Below, piece by piece: positions 56,350-64,000 of a DNA stretch of 64,000 nt. The DNA is from JAHECW01 sp964641415 (lineage in GTDB: Bacteria > Acidobacteriota > Thermoanaerobaculia > Thermoanaerobaculales > Sulfomarinibacteraceae), in the NCBI GenBank assembly GCA_964641415.1, contig CAZXMW010000001.1:299831-363830 (forward strand). Reading direction: 5' to 3'. Numbering within the stretch: the first letter of the stretch is position 1; every line of letters begins with the position of its first letter. The translations under genes and the position numbers were made by a program. The notes beneath the pieces are model-generated. The model ran no database searches. It saw only the letters and a list, made by a program, of their open reading frames with translations, and had not been told where the DNA came from.

Positions 56350-56459
56350 GTCGTTCGACCTCCTCGGTTCATCTTCGAGAACAGGAACCAGTCTTGTTCT
56401 TATCGATATGGTAACCCGAGGCGGGCCGCGGTGTCGAGGTGTTCAGCTCTGCTGCTTGA

Positions 56460-56621
56460 GCCTCACGTCAGCGATTCTGCTGGAAGAGTTGTGCCAAGTT
56501 TCTGATGCGCTGGTGGTTGCGACAAACGGAGGCTGACCCCTCGGTCTGTCGAGTCTCTTCGCAACCATCCGGGGCGCACGAGCTTGGTGCAGATCGCCAG
56601 TGAGAATCGCTCACCCTGGCT
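56460..56621. repeat. Full-length diverged copy of the palindromic element
   Basis: The interior 56471-56610 aligns without gaps to 51295-51434. The inner stem GGTTGCGA/TCGCAACC is perfect here: one C-G pair of the other copy is replaced by T-A (56517/56564). The outer arms have decayed but keep AGCGATTCT/AGAATCGCT. The gap 56350-56459 shows only an AT-rich promoter-like stretch for the gene at 56349. Confidence 0.85.
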
Positions 56622-56823
56622 TGAACCGTGGGTGGTCGGGCCGGTACCAGCAGGTCTCGCAGCAGCCGCCGAGCTCGCATAGGCCGAGCTGCCGGAGACA
56701 GGTTGTCCGGTCGCCCCCGGAGACGAGATCGTGAACGGAGATGTACTCGACGGAGGTCACCTCATGACCCCGCGAGTCGCGGTCATCGCCCCCCGGTCGG
56801 TCGCTGATGTCGGCCATCGTCAT
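56611..56823 (-). CDS. Small Cys-rich protein, possibly zinc-binding
   Basis: 70 residues. The C-terminal half CLRQLGLCELGGCCETCWYR has five Cys with zinc-ribbon-like spacing (C-x6-C-x4-CC-x2-C), while the N-terminal half is acidic. It starts at ATG 56823 with TAGCAT 6 nt upstream, the same leaderless layout as larger genes here, which argues that it is real. The TGA lies in the right arm of the palindromic element at 56460. A second in-frame ATG lies 6 nt downstream. Confidence 0.55.
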   Translation of the reverse strand: MTMADISDRPGGDDRDSRGHEVTSVEYISVHDLVSGGDRTTCLRQLGLCELGGCCETCWYRPDHPRFKPG

Positions 56824-56829
56824 GGTCGC

Positions 56830-56835
56830 ATGCTA
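56830..56835 (-). promoter_or_regulatory. TAGCAT -10 box, leaderless small gene
   Basis: TAGCAT ends 6 nt before the ATG at 56823. Confidence 0.4.
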
Positions 56836-56910
56836 CCACCGAACGCTCGCCCGATTGACCCCCCGGTCGAGCGGCATCGGACGATCGACAGTAACCAGCC
56901 GGCGCGGTGC

Positions 56911-56916
56911 TAAACT
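56911..56916 (+). promoter_or_regulatory. Extended -10 box of the hybrid kinase gene
   Basis: TGCTAAACT (an extended -10) about 53 nt before the ATG at 56970. Confidence 0.45.
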
Positions 56917-56969
56917 GATTGTGAACGCTTCGTCTCAATTGTTTGTCACGGATCGGGAGCATTACCGGA

Positions 56970-59081
56970 ATGCAGATCGACCTCCGCCGGGAAGCCCGCG
57001 CCGCCATGAGCGATCTCATAGACAGACTCGTTCTGGTGGCCGTGACCGCCGGCCTGCTGAGCACCGCCGTCGGTCTGGTCCGCGTCACCTCGCAGGGATG
57101 GCACCTCAACATCGTCACGGATCTCGGGTTCTTTCTCTTCATCGTCATGGTGCTCCTGCTGCGCAACCGACTTCCCTTCGTCGCGGTCGTCTGGCTGCTG
57201 GTGGCCCTGGCGGCGGCATCCGCGGTGGCGAGCTTCCTGACCCTCGGGCTCGGCACCATGAGCTTCGTCATCCTCACGACCTGTTGTGTGGTCGTCGGCG
57301 TCGCATTCGGCATGCGATTCGCGTTCGCCCTGCTCGCGGCACTCGTCGGTCTGGTCGGTCTGATCGGCGCCGCGATCACTCGTGGCGTCATCACCGGCCA
57401 GCAGGTGACCGATCCCTTCCTGCTCGAGCCGCAGACCTGGTTGACCCAGATTGCAGGCTTCGCGGCCTACACGGCGGTGATCCTGGTCGTCGTCGGCGCC
57501 CTCGAGGCGCGGCTTCTGACCAGCCTGCGCCAGAGCTCGAGGCACGCCGACGCTCTGCGCAAGAACGAGGAGCGGTACCGGCTTCTCGCCGAGAACATGA
57601 CCGACGTGCTCTATTTCCAGAACATGAACAACGAGCTCGACTATCTGAGCCCGTCGGTGGAGCGGGTGTTCGGCTACGCGCCCGATGAAGCGGTCGGCCT
57701 GACCATGGCCGATGTCATGACGCCGGAAAGCTACGAGCGGGCGCGGCGGCAGATCGAGGAGTTCCTCGCGGGCGACGTCACCGATCTCGAGGTTCCGACC
57801 CAGGAGTACCGCTATGTTCGGAAGGACGGCACCACCTTCTGGGGCGAGGTCGCGCCGACGTTCGTGCGCGACGATGCCGGCCGGCTGATCGGCAACCAGG
57901 GCCTGATGCGCGACATCAGCGACCGCAAGCAGATCGAGGCCGAGCGGGCGGAGCTCGAGCGGGAGCTGCACCAGGCGGACAAGCTGAGGTCGATCGGCGC
58001 CCTCGCCGGCGGGATCGCCCACGACTTCAACAACCAGCTCGCACCGATCGTCGCCCACGCCGATCTGCTGGTCCGCGGCATGGTCGCGCCGGATGATGTC
58101 GCCGACCATGCGCGCAGAATTCTCGCCCCGGCCCGCAACGCCGCGGACCTGACCTCGAAGCTCCTCACCTTCGCCCGGAAGGGCAGTTACGAGCATCTCC
58201 CCGTCGATGTCCACGAGCTGATCGACGAGGTCGCGGACATCCTGGCCCACGGCATCGACAAGCGGATTAAGATCAAACGACGCCTCGAGGCGCCGTCCGC
58301 GGTGGTGTCGGGCGACCGGACGCAGCTGCAGAACGTTCTGCTCAACCTCGGTCTCAACGCCCGTGACGCCATGCCCGAGGGCGGCGAGATCGTCTTCCGG
58401 ACCTCCCGGACGACGGAGGGGGTCACGGCGGTCGCCGCGTCGCCAGACCTCCTGGTGACCGTGACCGACACCGGTGTCGGAATGGAAGAGTCGGTGCGCC
58501 GGCGGGCCTTCGAGCCGTTCTTCACCACGAAGGTACAGGGTCAGGGCACCGGGATGGGGCTGGCGGCGGCCTACGGAACGGTGATCGGTCACGGCGGCAG
58601 CATCGACATCTTCAGCCGGCTCGGTGACGGTACGACGGTGGACGTTCGCCTTCCCACCCTGACCTCCGAAAGCGGTCCCGCCGTGGCGGTGCTGCCGCCG
58701 AGGAGGGTCGTCGGCATGGGCGGGAGAGCGCTGGTCATCGATGACGAGGACGCGGTCCGCGAGGCGCTGTGCCAGCTGCTCGAGAGCCTCGGATTCAAGG
58801 CTGCCGGCTTCGCTCGGGGCGCAGAGGCGGTTGCCCACTTCGGCGACCACACGGGCTCCTACGATGTCGTGGTGCTCGATCTCATTCTTCCCGACATGAA
58901 CGGCCGCGAGACGCTCGCCGCCCTGCGCGAGATCGATCCGGAGGTCAAGATCCTCCTGGTCTCCGGCTACGCCGCCGACGAGGATGTCCTGTCCCTGATC
59001 CACTCTGGAGGCGTCGATTTCCTGGAGAAGCCGTTCCAGCTCGCCGATCTCGCCGAGAGCGTGACCCGCCTCCGGGGCTGA
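56970..59081 (+). CDS. Membrane hybrid sensor histidine kinase (PAS, HisKA, HATPase, receiver)
   Basis: 703 residues. About six membrane helices (residues 15-185) are followed by a PAS domain (about 200-320: YRLLAENMTDVLYF, YLSPSVERVFGYAPDEA, WGEVAPTFV), then the phosphoacceptor H351 in GGIAHDFNNQLAPI. The ATPase boxes are N (NVLLNLGLNARDAMP), G1 (VTDTGVGM), F (FEPFFTTK) and G2 (GTGMGLAAAYG). The receiver has VVVLDLILPDMNG with D637 and K in FLEKPF. Phosphate would pass from H351 to D637. No output regulator or HPt gene is adjacent, so the partner is elsewhere. ATG 56970 is chosen because GGGAG lies upstream and the helices follow. Confidence 0.9.
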   Translation: MQIDLRREARAAMSDLIDRLVLVAVTAGLLSTAVGLVRVTSQGWHLNIVTDLGFFLFIVMVLLLRNRLPFVAVVWLLVALAAASAVASFLTLGLGTMSFVILTTCCVVVGVAFGMRFAFALLAALVGLVGLIGAAITRGVITGQQVTDPFLLEPQTWLTQIAGFAAYTAVILVVVGALEARLLTSLRQSSRHADALRKNEERYRLLAENMTDVLYFQNMNNELDYLSPSVERVFGYAPDEAVGLTMADVMTPESYERARRQIEEFLAGDVTDLEVPTQEYRYVRKDGTTFWGEVAPTFVRDDAGRLIGNQGLMRDISDRKQIEAERAELERELHQADKLRSIGALAGGIAHDFNNQLAPIVAHADLLVRGMVAPDDVADHARRILAPARNAADLTSKLLTFARKGSYEHLPVDVHELIDEVADILAHGIDKRIKIKRRLEAPSAVVSGDRTQLQNVLLNLGLNARDAMPEGGEIVFRTSRTTEGVTAVAASPDLLVTVTDTGVGMEESVRRRAFEPFFTTKVQGQGTGMGLAAAYGTVIGHGGSIDIFSRLGDGTTVDVRLPTLTSESGPAVAVLPPRRVVGMGGRALVIDDEDAVREALCQLLESLGFKAAGFARGAEAVAHFGDHTGSYDVVVLDLILPDMNGRETLAALREIDPEVKILLVSGYAADEDVLSLIHSGGVDFLEKPFQLADLAESVTRLRG

Positions 59082-59123
59082 CTCCTGAGCTGCGCGCGAG
59101 CGCCTCTGGTGGGCGCTGTGGAG

Positions 59124-59143
59124 CGACGACCTCGAGGTCGTCG
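59124..59143. terminator. Palindrome after the kinase gene
   Basis: A perfect 20-nt palindrome centred on CTCGAG, 43 nt after the stop at 59081 and between convergent genes. No T-run, so termination is only suggested. Confidence 0.4.
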
Positions 59144-59243
59144 TCGATCGAGTCTGGCCCCGCTGATTCCTGGAGGTTCCTCGCGATCCCCGCCACGTGC
59201 CGCGCATCGCGACGCGCAGCGGATCACCCGTGAACTGCGCGGT

Positions 59244-59912
59244 TCAGCTGCGCCGAGCCAGAAAGACGGTGTGTCGGGGGCCCTTGGAGCCGGGGCGGGC
59301 GCGCACGGCCTCGGTCCGCATGTCGAAGCGCGCCCGAGCCAGGGCGCGCTCGAAGGCCGACTCCGGTGACGCCGACCAGACGGCGAGAACACCCCTTCGA
59401 CGCAGCGCGCGGCGAGCCTTCTCGAGCCCGCGACGGCTGTACAGCGCCTGATTGCGCCGGTCGGTGAGCGCGGCCGGGCCGTTGTCGACGTCGAGCAGGA
59501 TGGCGTCGAAGCTCTGATCGGCGTCGGCCATGACCCGGGCGACGTCGTCCTCGATCAGCGTCACGCGGGGATCTTCGAGCGGCCACCCCGCCAGGTGCCC
59601 GAGGTGGTCTCGGTTCCACCGCACGACGGCCGGCAGCAGCTCGACAACCGTGACCCGCCCCGCTGTCGGCAGCGAGTCGAGCACCGCCCGCAGCGTGTAC
59701 CCCATGCCGAGCCCGCCGACGAGGACCCGCGGTCGAGCTGCGTCGACCTCCGCGAGGGCGAGACGCGCCAAGGCCTCCTCCGAGCCGTGGGCTCGGCTCG
59801 ACATCAGCTCCAGCCCGTCGACTCGGATCGTGTACATCCCGTCCCGCTCGTACAGCAGGATCTCTTTGCCGTCCGGGGTTCGATCGCGACCGACATCCGT
59901 CCGAGGTTTCAT
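59244..59912 (-). CDS. Spermidine synthase-like SAM-binding protein
   Basis: A 222-residue Rossmann-fold protein of the polyamine aminopropyltransferase-like group. VLVGGLGMGYTLRAVLD binds the nucleotide, VTVVELLPAVVRWNRDHL follows with the acidic ribose ligand, then LIEDDVARVM and DAILLDVDNGPAAL. True spermidine synthases are about 280 residues and have an N-terminal beta domain with a gatekeeper loop; both are reduced here, so the substrate is unknown and methyl transfer is equally possible. The ATG at 59912 has no strong ribosome site or -10 box. Confidence 0.8.
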   Translation of the reverse strand: MKPRTDVGRDRTPDGKEILLYERDGMYTIRVDGLELMSSRAHGSEEALARLALAEVDAARPRVLVGGLGMGYTLRAVLDSLPTAGRVTVVELLPAVVRWNRDHLGHLAGWPLEDPRVTLIEDDVARVMADADQSFDAILLDVDNGPAALTDRRNQALYSRRGLEKARRALRRRGVLAVWSASPESAFERALARARFDMRTEAVRARPGSKGPRHTVFLARRS

Positions 59913-59978
59913 CGGCGTTGTTCCAAACGACAGCCTTCCGGTGTGTCGCCCTCTGCGATGGCCGTGAGACGTCAGTTA

Positions 59979-60023
59979 GAAATTTCGGCGACAACAGCCG
60001 AAGGCTGCGCTCGCCGAAATTTC
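59979..60023 (-). terminator. Nested hairpin at the stop codon of the TlpA-like gene
   Basis: Perfect 13-bp arms GAAATTTCGGCGA/TCGCCGAAATTTC enclose a CAGCC/GGCTG hairpin. The arm begins within the TGA stop of the gene at 60022. The layout mirrors the nested hairpin at 48805. Confidence 0.6.
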
Positions 60024-60591
60024 AGTGGATCTCATCCACCCCGCCCTTCGCTCTCTCGATCTGGGCCCCGAGCCCATCGGCACTCCACCGTGCCGGGCCC
60101 TTGGACTGGTAGGCGAGGAAGCCCTTGGGATCGAAGACCAGTGTTTCGGGCTGCCGTCGCACGCCGCACAGGTCGCCGGTCCGACTGCCCGCATCGAGGT
60201 ACAGGTTCGCCTCGTCGAGTCCCACTGCGGCGGCCGCCGATGTCACGTCGTCCCAGTCCGGCGCCTGGGCGATGAACAGAAACTCGACGTCCACCTGGTC
60301 GCCCTGCCGGTCGACGAAACGCGCGGCCCGTCGCTGTTCGGAGAGGTCCACGGCCGTCGGGTCGAACCAGTGCAGCACCAGCACCCGGCCCGGTTTGCCG
60401 ACCAGGTTCCTGCGCACGCCGTCCGATCCCTCGATCCACAGGAAGCCGCCGGCGTCGAGCTTGGCGATGGCGTGGTCGTGGTCGGCATGGCGCGGCGGCG
60501 TCATGGCAAAGAACATCTGAGTGCCGATGACCGCTCCGGCGATGACGAGAGCGGCACCGATGATGAGCCGGTTTCGAATCGTTGCCGTCAT
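60022..60591 (-). CDS. TlpA-like thioredoxin-fold protein without the CxxC
   Basis: 189 residues with an N-terminal membrane anchor (NRLIIGAALVIAGAVIGTQMFF). The thioredoxin-fold core is evident: strand VLVLHWFDPTAVDLSEQ stands where FWATWCGPCxxE would be, and the cis-Pro loop RQPETLVFDPKGFLAY is kept. Both active-site Cys are absent; one Cys remains (GDLCGV). It therefore cannot act as a normal disulfide reductase and may be a structural or binding variant. The ATG at 60591 has TATCCT 6 nt upstream (leaderless layout). It diverges from the VPS10-type gene. Confidence 0.78.
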   Translation of the reverse strand: MTATIRNRLIIGAALVIAGAVIGTQMFFAMTPPRHADHDHAIAKLDAGGFLWIEGSDGVRRNLVGKPGRVLVLHWFDPTAVDLSEQRRAARFVDRQGDQVDVEFLFIAQAPDWDDVTSAAAAVGLDEANLYLDAGSRTGDLCGVRRQPETLVFDPKGFLAYQSKGPARWSADGLGAQIERAKGGVDEIH

Positions 60592-60597
60592 GGGCGG

Positions 60598-60603
60598 AGG
60601 ATA
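60598..60603 (-). promoter_or_regulatory. TATCCT -10 box, leaderless TlpA-like gene
   Basis: TATCCT ends 6 nt before the ATG at 60591. Confidence 0.4.
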
Positions 60604-60614
60604 GCATTCACTGC

Positions 60615-60620
60615 TATTCT
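60615..60620 (+). promoter_or_regulatory. Extended -10 box of the VPS10-type gene
   Basis: TGCTATTCT (an extended -10) gives a leader of about 18 nt with ACGGAGG before the ATG at 60645. Confidence 0.5.
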
Positions 60621-60644
60621 CGGACCCTCGTCAACGGAGGTTGG

Positions 60645-63600
60645 ATGATGCGCCGTGCTCTGATCGCACTGATGCTGATGGGCGCCGTGGCGGCGGCCGA
60701 GACCGCCCCGGTGCCGGACGAGCTGTTCAATTCCATGTCGTTCCGGTTGGTTGGGCCGTTTCGCGGCGGTCGGGTGACCGCGGTGACCGGCGTGCCGGGC
60801 GACCCGATGACCTACTACATGGGAACCACCGGCGGCGGGGTCTGGAAGACCACCGACGCCGGGATCACCTGGCGCAACGTCTCGGACGCGGTGCGCACCG
60901 TCGATCCCCTGGAGAAGAGCCGGATCATGGGGCAGGTCGATCCCGAGCTCGCTGCGGCCGGCGTCGTCCGGCCCCCGACGGGTGGCCTGCCGGAGGGCCC
61001 CCTTCGCCGGCAGCGCGACGGGGACGGCTTCGGGACCGCCTCCATCGGCGCCGTGGCGGTGGCTGCCTGCGACACCAACATCGTCTGGGCGGGCACCGGT
61101 TCCGCGTGTCCGCGCGGCAACATCTCGCCCGGCGACGGCGTCTACCGGTCGACCGACGCCGGCGACAGCTGGCGCCACATGGGGCTCGCCGAGGCGGGCC
61201 AGATCGGCCGCATTGTCATTCATCCGACCGACTCCGACATCGTGTACGTCGCGGTGCTCGGCAACATCTTCAGCCCGAGCCCGGAGCGCGGCGTCTACCG
61301 CACCGTCGATGGCGGATTGAGCTGGACCAAGGTGCTGTACGTGTCCGACGACGCCGGCGCGGTCGACCTCGCCATCGACCCGACCAACCCCCGGGTGCTC
61401 TATGCCGCGCTCTGGCGGGCGCGCCGGAGCCCGTGGGGCATGGTCTCGGGCGGGCCTGGAAGCGGCCTTTTCAAGTCCACGGACGGCGGCAACACCTGGC
61501 TCGAGCTCACCGACGGCTTGCCCGGGGGCGATCTCGGCAGGATCGGGGTGGCGGTGTCGGCCGCGTTCCCCAAACGCGTGTGGGCGCTCGTCGAGCACGC
61601 CGATGAGTACGGGCTCTACCGCTCCGATGACGGTGGCGGCAAGTTCCGCCGGGTGAACTCGAGCCGCGAGCTCGTCCAGCGCGCCTGGTACTACACCCAC
61701 CTCGAGGCCGACCCGACCGACGCCAACACGGTGTACGCCCTCAACGTCGCCATGTGGAAGTCGGTGGACGGCGGTGTCAGCTTCCGGCCCGTCAGGACGC
61801 CGCACGGCGACAACCACGCGCTGTGGATCAACCCCGACGACCCGGACAACATGATCGAGGGCAACGACGGCGGCGCCAACATCAGCTTCGACGGGGGACG
61901 GTCGTGGTCGGTTCAGTCCAACCAGCCGACCGCCGAGATCTACCGGCTGACCGTTGACGACCAGCACCCGTACTGGCTGTACGGCGGCCAGCAGGACAAC
62001 ACCGCGGTGGCGATCCCGAGCCGGACCCCGGACGGCGGCATCGACCGGCAACACTGGTACGCCCCCGCGGGCTGCGAGTGCGCCACGGTGGCGGTCGACC
62101 CGCGCGAGCCCGACATCACCTACGGCGGCTGCTACGGCGGCTCGATTACCCGTTTCGACCGCAGGCTCGGCGCCCAGCAGCAGATCATGGCGTGGCCGCA
62201 GATGGCGGTCGGTCAGCAGGCCTCGGACCTCAGGTACCGCTTCCAGTGGAACGCGCCGATCCGACTGTCACCCCACGACCCGTCTGTGCTCTACCACTGC
62301 TCCAACGTGGTGCACCGGACCGTCGACGAGGGTCTGACATGGGAGGTCGTCAGCCCGGACCTGACCCGCGACGACGATTCCAAGCAGGGCTTCGCGGGCG
62401 AGCCGATCACCCGCGACAACACCGGCGTCGAGGTCTACGGCGCCATCTTCGCCTTCGAGGAGTCGCCGCACCAACCGGGGCTGTTGTGGGCCGGCACCGA
62501 CGACGGGCTGGTCCACCTGTCCGTGGACAACGGTGCCTCGTGGTCCGACATCACTCCGCCCGGGATGCCCGAGTGGGGGACCGTCAACGCCATCGAGCTG
62601 TCGGCCCACGATCCCGGCCGGGCCTTCATCGCGGTCCACCGCTACCGCCTCGGCGATTTTACGCCCTCGATCTTCCGCACCGACGACTTCGGCGCCGGCT
62701 GGACCCGGCTGACCGACGGCGCCAACGGGATTCCCGCCGACCACTTCGTCAGGGTGGTCCGGGAGGATCCCGAGCGGCGCGGGCTGCTCTTCGCCGGGAC
62801 CGAGTTCGGGCTCTATCTGTCCCTCGACGGCGGAACGAGCTGGCAGCCCTTCCAGCTCGAGCTCCCGGTCACGCCGATCACCGACCTGGCGATCAAGCGC
62901 GGCGACCTGGTGGTGGCGACCCAGGGCCGGTCGTTCTGGATTCTCGACGACCTCAGCCCGCTGCGTCAGCTGAGCGACGAGGTTGTTTCCGGGGGCTTCC
63001 ACCTGTTCGAACCGCGGCCGGCGGTCCGGTGGGTCGACGGCAGCGGCGACGCCGGCGGCCCCGCCAGCAACGACCGCGGCGACAACCCACCCTACGGCGC
63101 CATCATCCACTACGTCCTGCCCGAGGGATTCGATGACGAGGCGACCGAGCTCGTCCTCGACATTCTCGACGCCGACGGCGGGGTGCTTCGGAGCCTGTCA
63201 AGCACCGAGGCCGAGCGGCGGGCGCCGAACCTCTGGCGCAAGCTGTTCCCGGAGTTCTTCGAGCCGTCGTTGCTCACCGCCCGGCCCGGCGCCAACCGCT
63301 GGGTGTGGAACCTCCGCCTGCCCGACGCCGACCTGATCGACGAGGCGGTGCTCTGGGGCTCGGCCGAGGGACCGCGCGTCCCGCCCGGCGCCTACGGCGT
63401 CCGCCTGACGGTGGGCGAATGGAGCGACACCGCCGAGCTGATCGTCAGCCCCGATCCGAGGCAGATCTCCGATCCGGCGGCGGTCGCGGCGCGCTACGAG
63501 CTCGCTCGCGAGATCTGGCTCGAGCTGACCGGTTCGCACGACCTCGTTCGACGGCTCGACTCGGTCCGCTCCCAGGTCCGCGACTGGGCCGACCGGGTCG

Positions 63601-63923
63601 ACGACAACGCGCTCGACCGGCTGGCTGAAGAGGTTGTCGGGTCGCTTGACGCCGTCGAGGGGCGAATCCGCCAGAGACGCCTCGAGTCGACCCAGGACGT
63701 GCTCAACTTCCCACCCATGATCGACAACCAGCTGGTCTACCTCAAAGGAGTCGTCGAGTCGGCCCCAGGCTTCCCGACCGAGGCGTCGCGCGAGCGCTTC
63801 GCCGAGCTGAAGGTCGAGCTCGACGCCATCGAGGCCGACCTCGACGCCGTGCTCGACGAACAGGTCCGGCAGCTCGAGGCGATGCTGGACGAGGCCGAAT
63901 TGGCGAGGATTGACACGAAGTAA
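60645..63923 (+). CDS. Sortilin/VPS10-type beta-propeller exported protein
   Basis: A 1092-residue secreted protein with signal peptide MMRRALIALMLMGAVAAA. Residues about 20-790 form beta-propeller blades with at least ten Asp-box (BNR) motifs, S/T-x-D-x-G-x-S/T-W: TTDAGITW, STDAGDSW, TVDGGLSW, STDGGNTW, SFDGGRSW, TVDEGLTW, SVDNGASW, SLDGGTSW. The last 300 residues are a beta domain plus a helical end (VEGRIRQRRLESTQDVLNF). Such proteins are abundant in Acidobacteriota and Gemmatimonadota and are annotated as glycosyl hydrolases or sortilins without proof of catalysis. ACGGAGG precedes the ATG; 60648 is an alternative. Confidence 0.9.
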   Translation: MMRRALIALMLMGAVAAAETAPVPDELFNSMSFRLVGPFRGGRVTAVTGVPGDPMTYYMGTTGGGVWKTTDAGITWRNVSDAVRTVDPLEKSRIMGQVDPELAAAGVVRPPTGGLPEGPLRRQRDGDGFGTASIGAVAVAACDTNIVWAGTGSACPRGNISPGDGVYRSTDAGDSWRHMGLAEAGQIGRIVIHPTDSDIVYVAVLGNIFSPSPERGVYRTVDGGLSWTKVLYVSDDAGAVDLAIDPTNPRVLYAALWRARRSPWGMVSGGPGSGLFKSTDGGNTWLELTDGLPGGDLGRIGVAVSAAFPKRVWALVEHADEYGLYRSDDGGGKFRRVNSSRELVQRAWYYTHLEADPTDANTVYALNVAMWKSVDGGVSFRPVRTPHGDNHALWINPDDPDNMIEGNDGGANISFDGGRSWSVQSNQPTAEIYRLTVDDQHPYWLYGGQQDNTAVAIPSRTPDGGIDRQHWYAPAGCECATVAVDPREPDITYGGCYGGSITRFDRRLGAQQQIMAWPQMAVGQQASDLRYRFQWNAPIRLSPHDPSVLYHCSNVVHRTVDEGLTWEVVSPDLTRDDDSKQGFAGEPITRDNTGVEVYGAIFAFEESPHQPGLLWAGTDDGLVHLSVDNGASWSDITPPGMPEWGTVNAIELSAHDPGRAFIAVHRYRLGDFTPSIFRTDDFGAGWTRLTDGANGIPADHFVRVVREDPERRGLLFAGTEFGLYLSLDGGTSWQPFQLELPVTPITDLAIKRGDLVVATQGRSFWILDDLSPLRQLSDEVVSGGFHLFEPRPAVRWVDGSGDAGGPASNDRGDNPPYGAIIHYVLPEGFDDEATELVLDILDADGGVLRSLSSTEAERRAPNLWRKLFPEFFEPSLLTARPGANRWVWNLRLPDADLIDEAVLWGSAEGPRVPPGAYGVRLTVGEWSDTAELIVSPDPRQISDPAAVAARYELAREIWLELTGSHDLVRRLDSVRSQVRDWADRVDDNALDRLAEEVVGSLDAVEGRIRQRRLESTQDVLNFPPMIDNQLVYLKGVVESAPGFPTEASRERFAELKVELDAIEADLDAVLDEQVRQLEAMLDEAELARIDTK

Positions 63924-64000
63924 TTCTCAAGTCTCAATTCTCAGTTCCTGCGTCTCCGGTTAGGTCAGGTTTGACTGAATCAAGCATGTTTTGGCCGAGT
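63924..64000. repeat. Possible left arm of another AT-rich inverted repeat
   Basis: TTCTCAAGTCTCAATTCTCA starting right after the VPS10-type stop resembles the arms of the elements at 2023 and 23404. The window ends before a matching arm could be seen. Nothing else is visible here. Confidence 0.3.

Overview
The window is a 64 kb piece of a high-GC bacterial chromosome with dense genes on both strands. It has many 4-nt start/stop overlaps (ATGA or GTGA) and frequent GTG starts. The gene content suggests Acidobacteriota, perhaps class Thermoanaerobaculia: paired M16 zinc peptidases, a very large sortilin/VPS10-type beta-propeller protein, secreted proteins with a PTLS...RRRF sorting tail or an FADGFESGN tail, a mitochondrial/spirochaete-type EF-G, AddAB, and a CbcL-like multihaem/cytochrome b fusion. 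This placement is inference from gene content only. I found no rRNA, tRNA, CRISPR array, prophage or transposase gene.

Layout. 1-9 kb: an M20 hydrolase (cut by the window edge) divergent from a PLP enzyme; a DUF2079 membrane protein; an MBL hydrolase; SppA; a surface protein with an IPTL-type tail; a nitronate monooxygenase-like enzyme. 9-16 kb: addB-addA. 16-18 kb: sucC-sucD. 18-22 kb: an inactive/active M16 peptidase pair. 22-26 kb: coaX-pgsA, and 3-hydroxyacyl-CoA dehydrogenase followed by acetate kinase. 26-33 kb: an operon of a thioredoxin-fold protein, an unknown exported protein and a YitJ-type methyltransferase/MTHFR, facing the cobalamin methionine synthase metH. 33-37 kb: an octahaem cytochrome c/cytochrome b fusion and an MscS channel. 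37-41 kb: an NRDE/TANGO2 protein and the ergothioneine genes egtD-egtB. 41-47 kb: a secreted protein, an exported molybdenum hydroxylase of the PaoABC type, and a HAD phosphatase. 47-51 kb: small and secreted proteins. 51-57 kb: a RecA-like ATPase with fusA, a second NMO-like enzyme, and three very small genes among repeat elements. 57-64 kb: a hybrid histidine kinase, a spermidine-synthase-like protein, a Cys-less TlpA-like protein and the VPS10-type protein.

Metabolically the window describes a respiring heterotroph: TCA-cycle substrate-level phosphorylation (SucCD), beta-oxidation/acetate metabolism (3HCDH, AckA), B12-dependent methionine synthesis, ergothioneine for redox protection, periplasmic aldehyde/heterocycle oxidation, and a quinone-linked multihaem cytochrome.

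The least ordinary content is non-coding. (i) A 164-bp palindromic element has one full copy with perfect 20-bp arms, one full-length diverged copy, one internally deleted copy and one solo end. Three substitutions in the outer arms are compensated on the opposite arm, and two copies begin exactly at the stop codons of small Cys-rich genes. (ii) A separate ~92-bp palindrome lies inside metH, in the linker before the reactivation domain. (iii) A compact nested, possibly pseudoknotted structure lies at 47584-47690. (iv) There is an AT-rich inverted-repeat family and a set of degenerate hexamer arrays. (v) A TAnnnT -10 box, often TACACT, lies 5-9 nt before the start codon of at least ten genes, which suggests widespread leaderless transcription.
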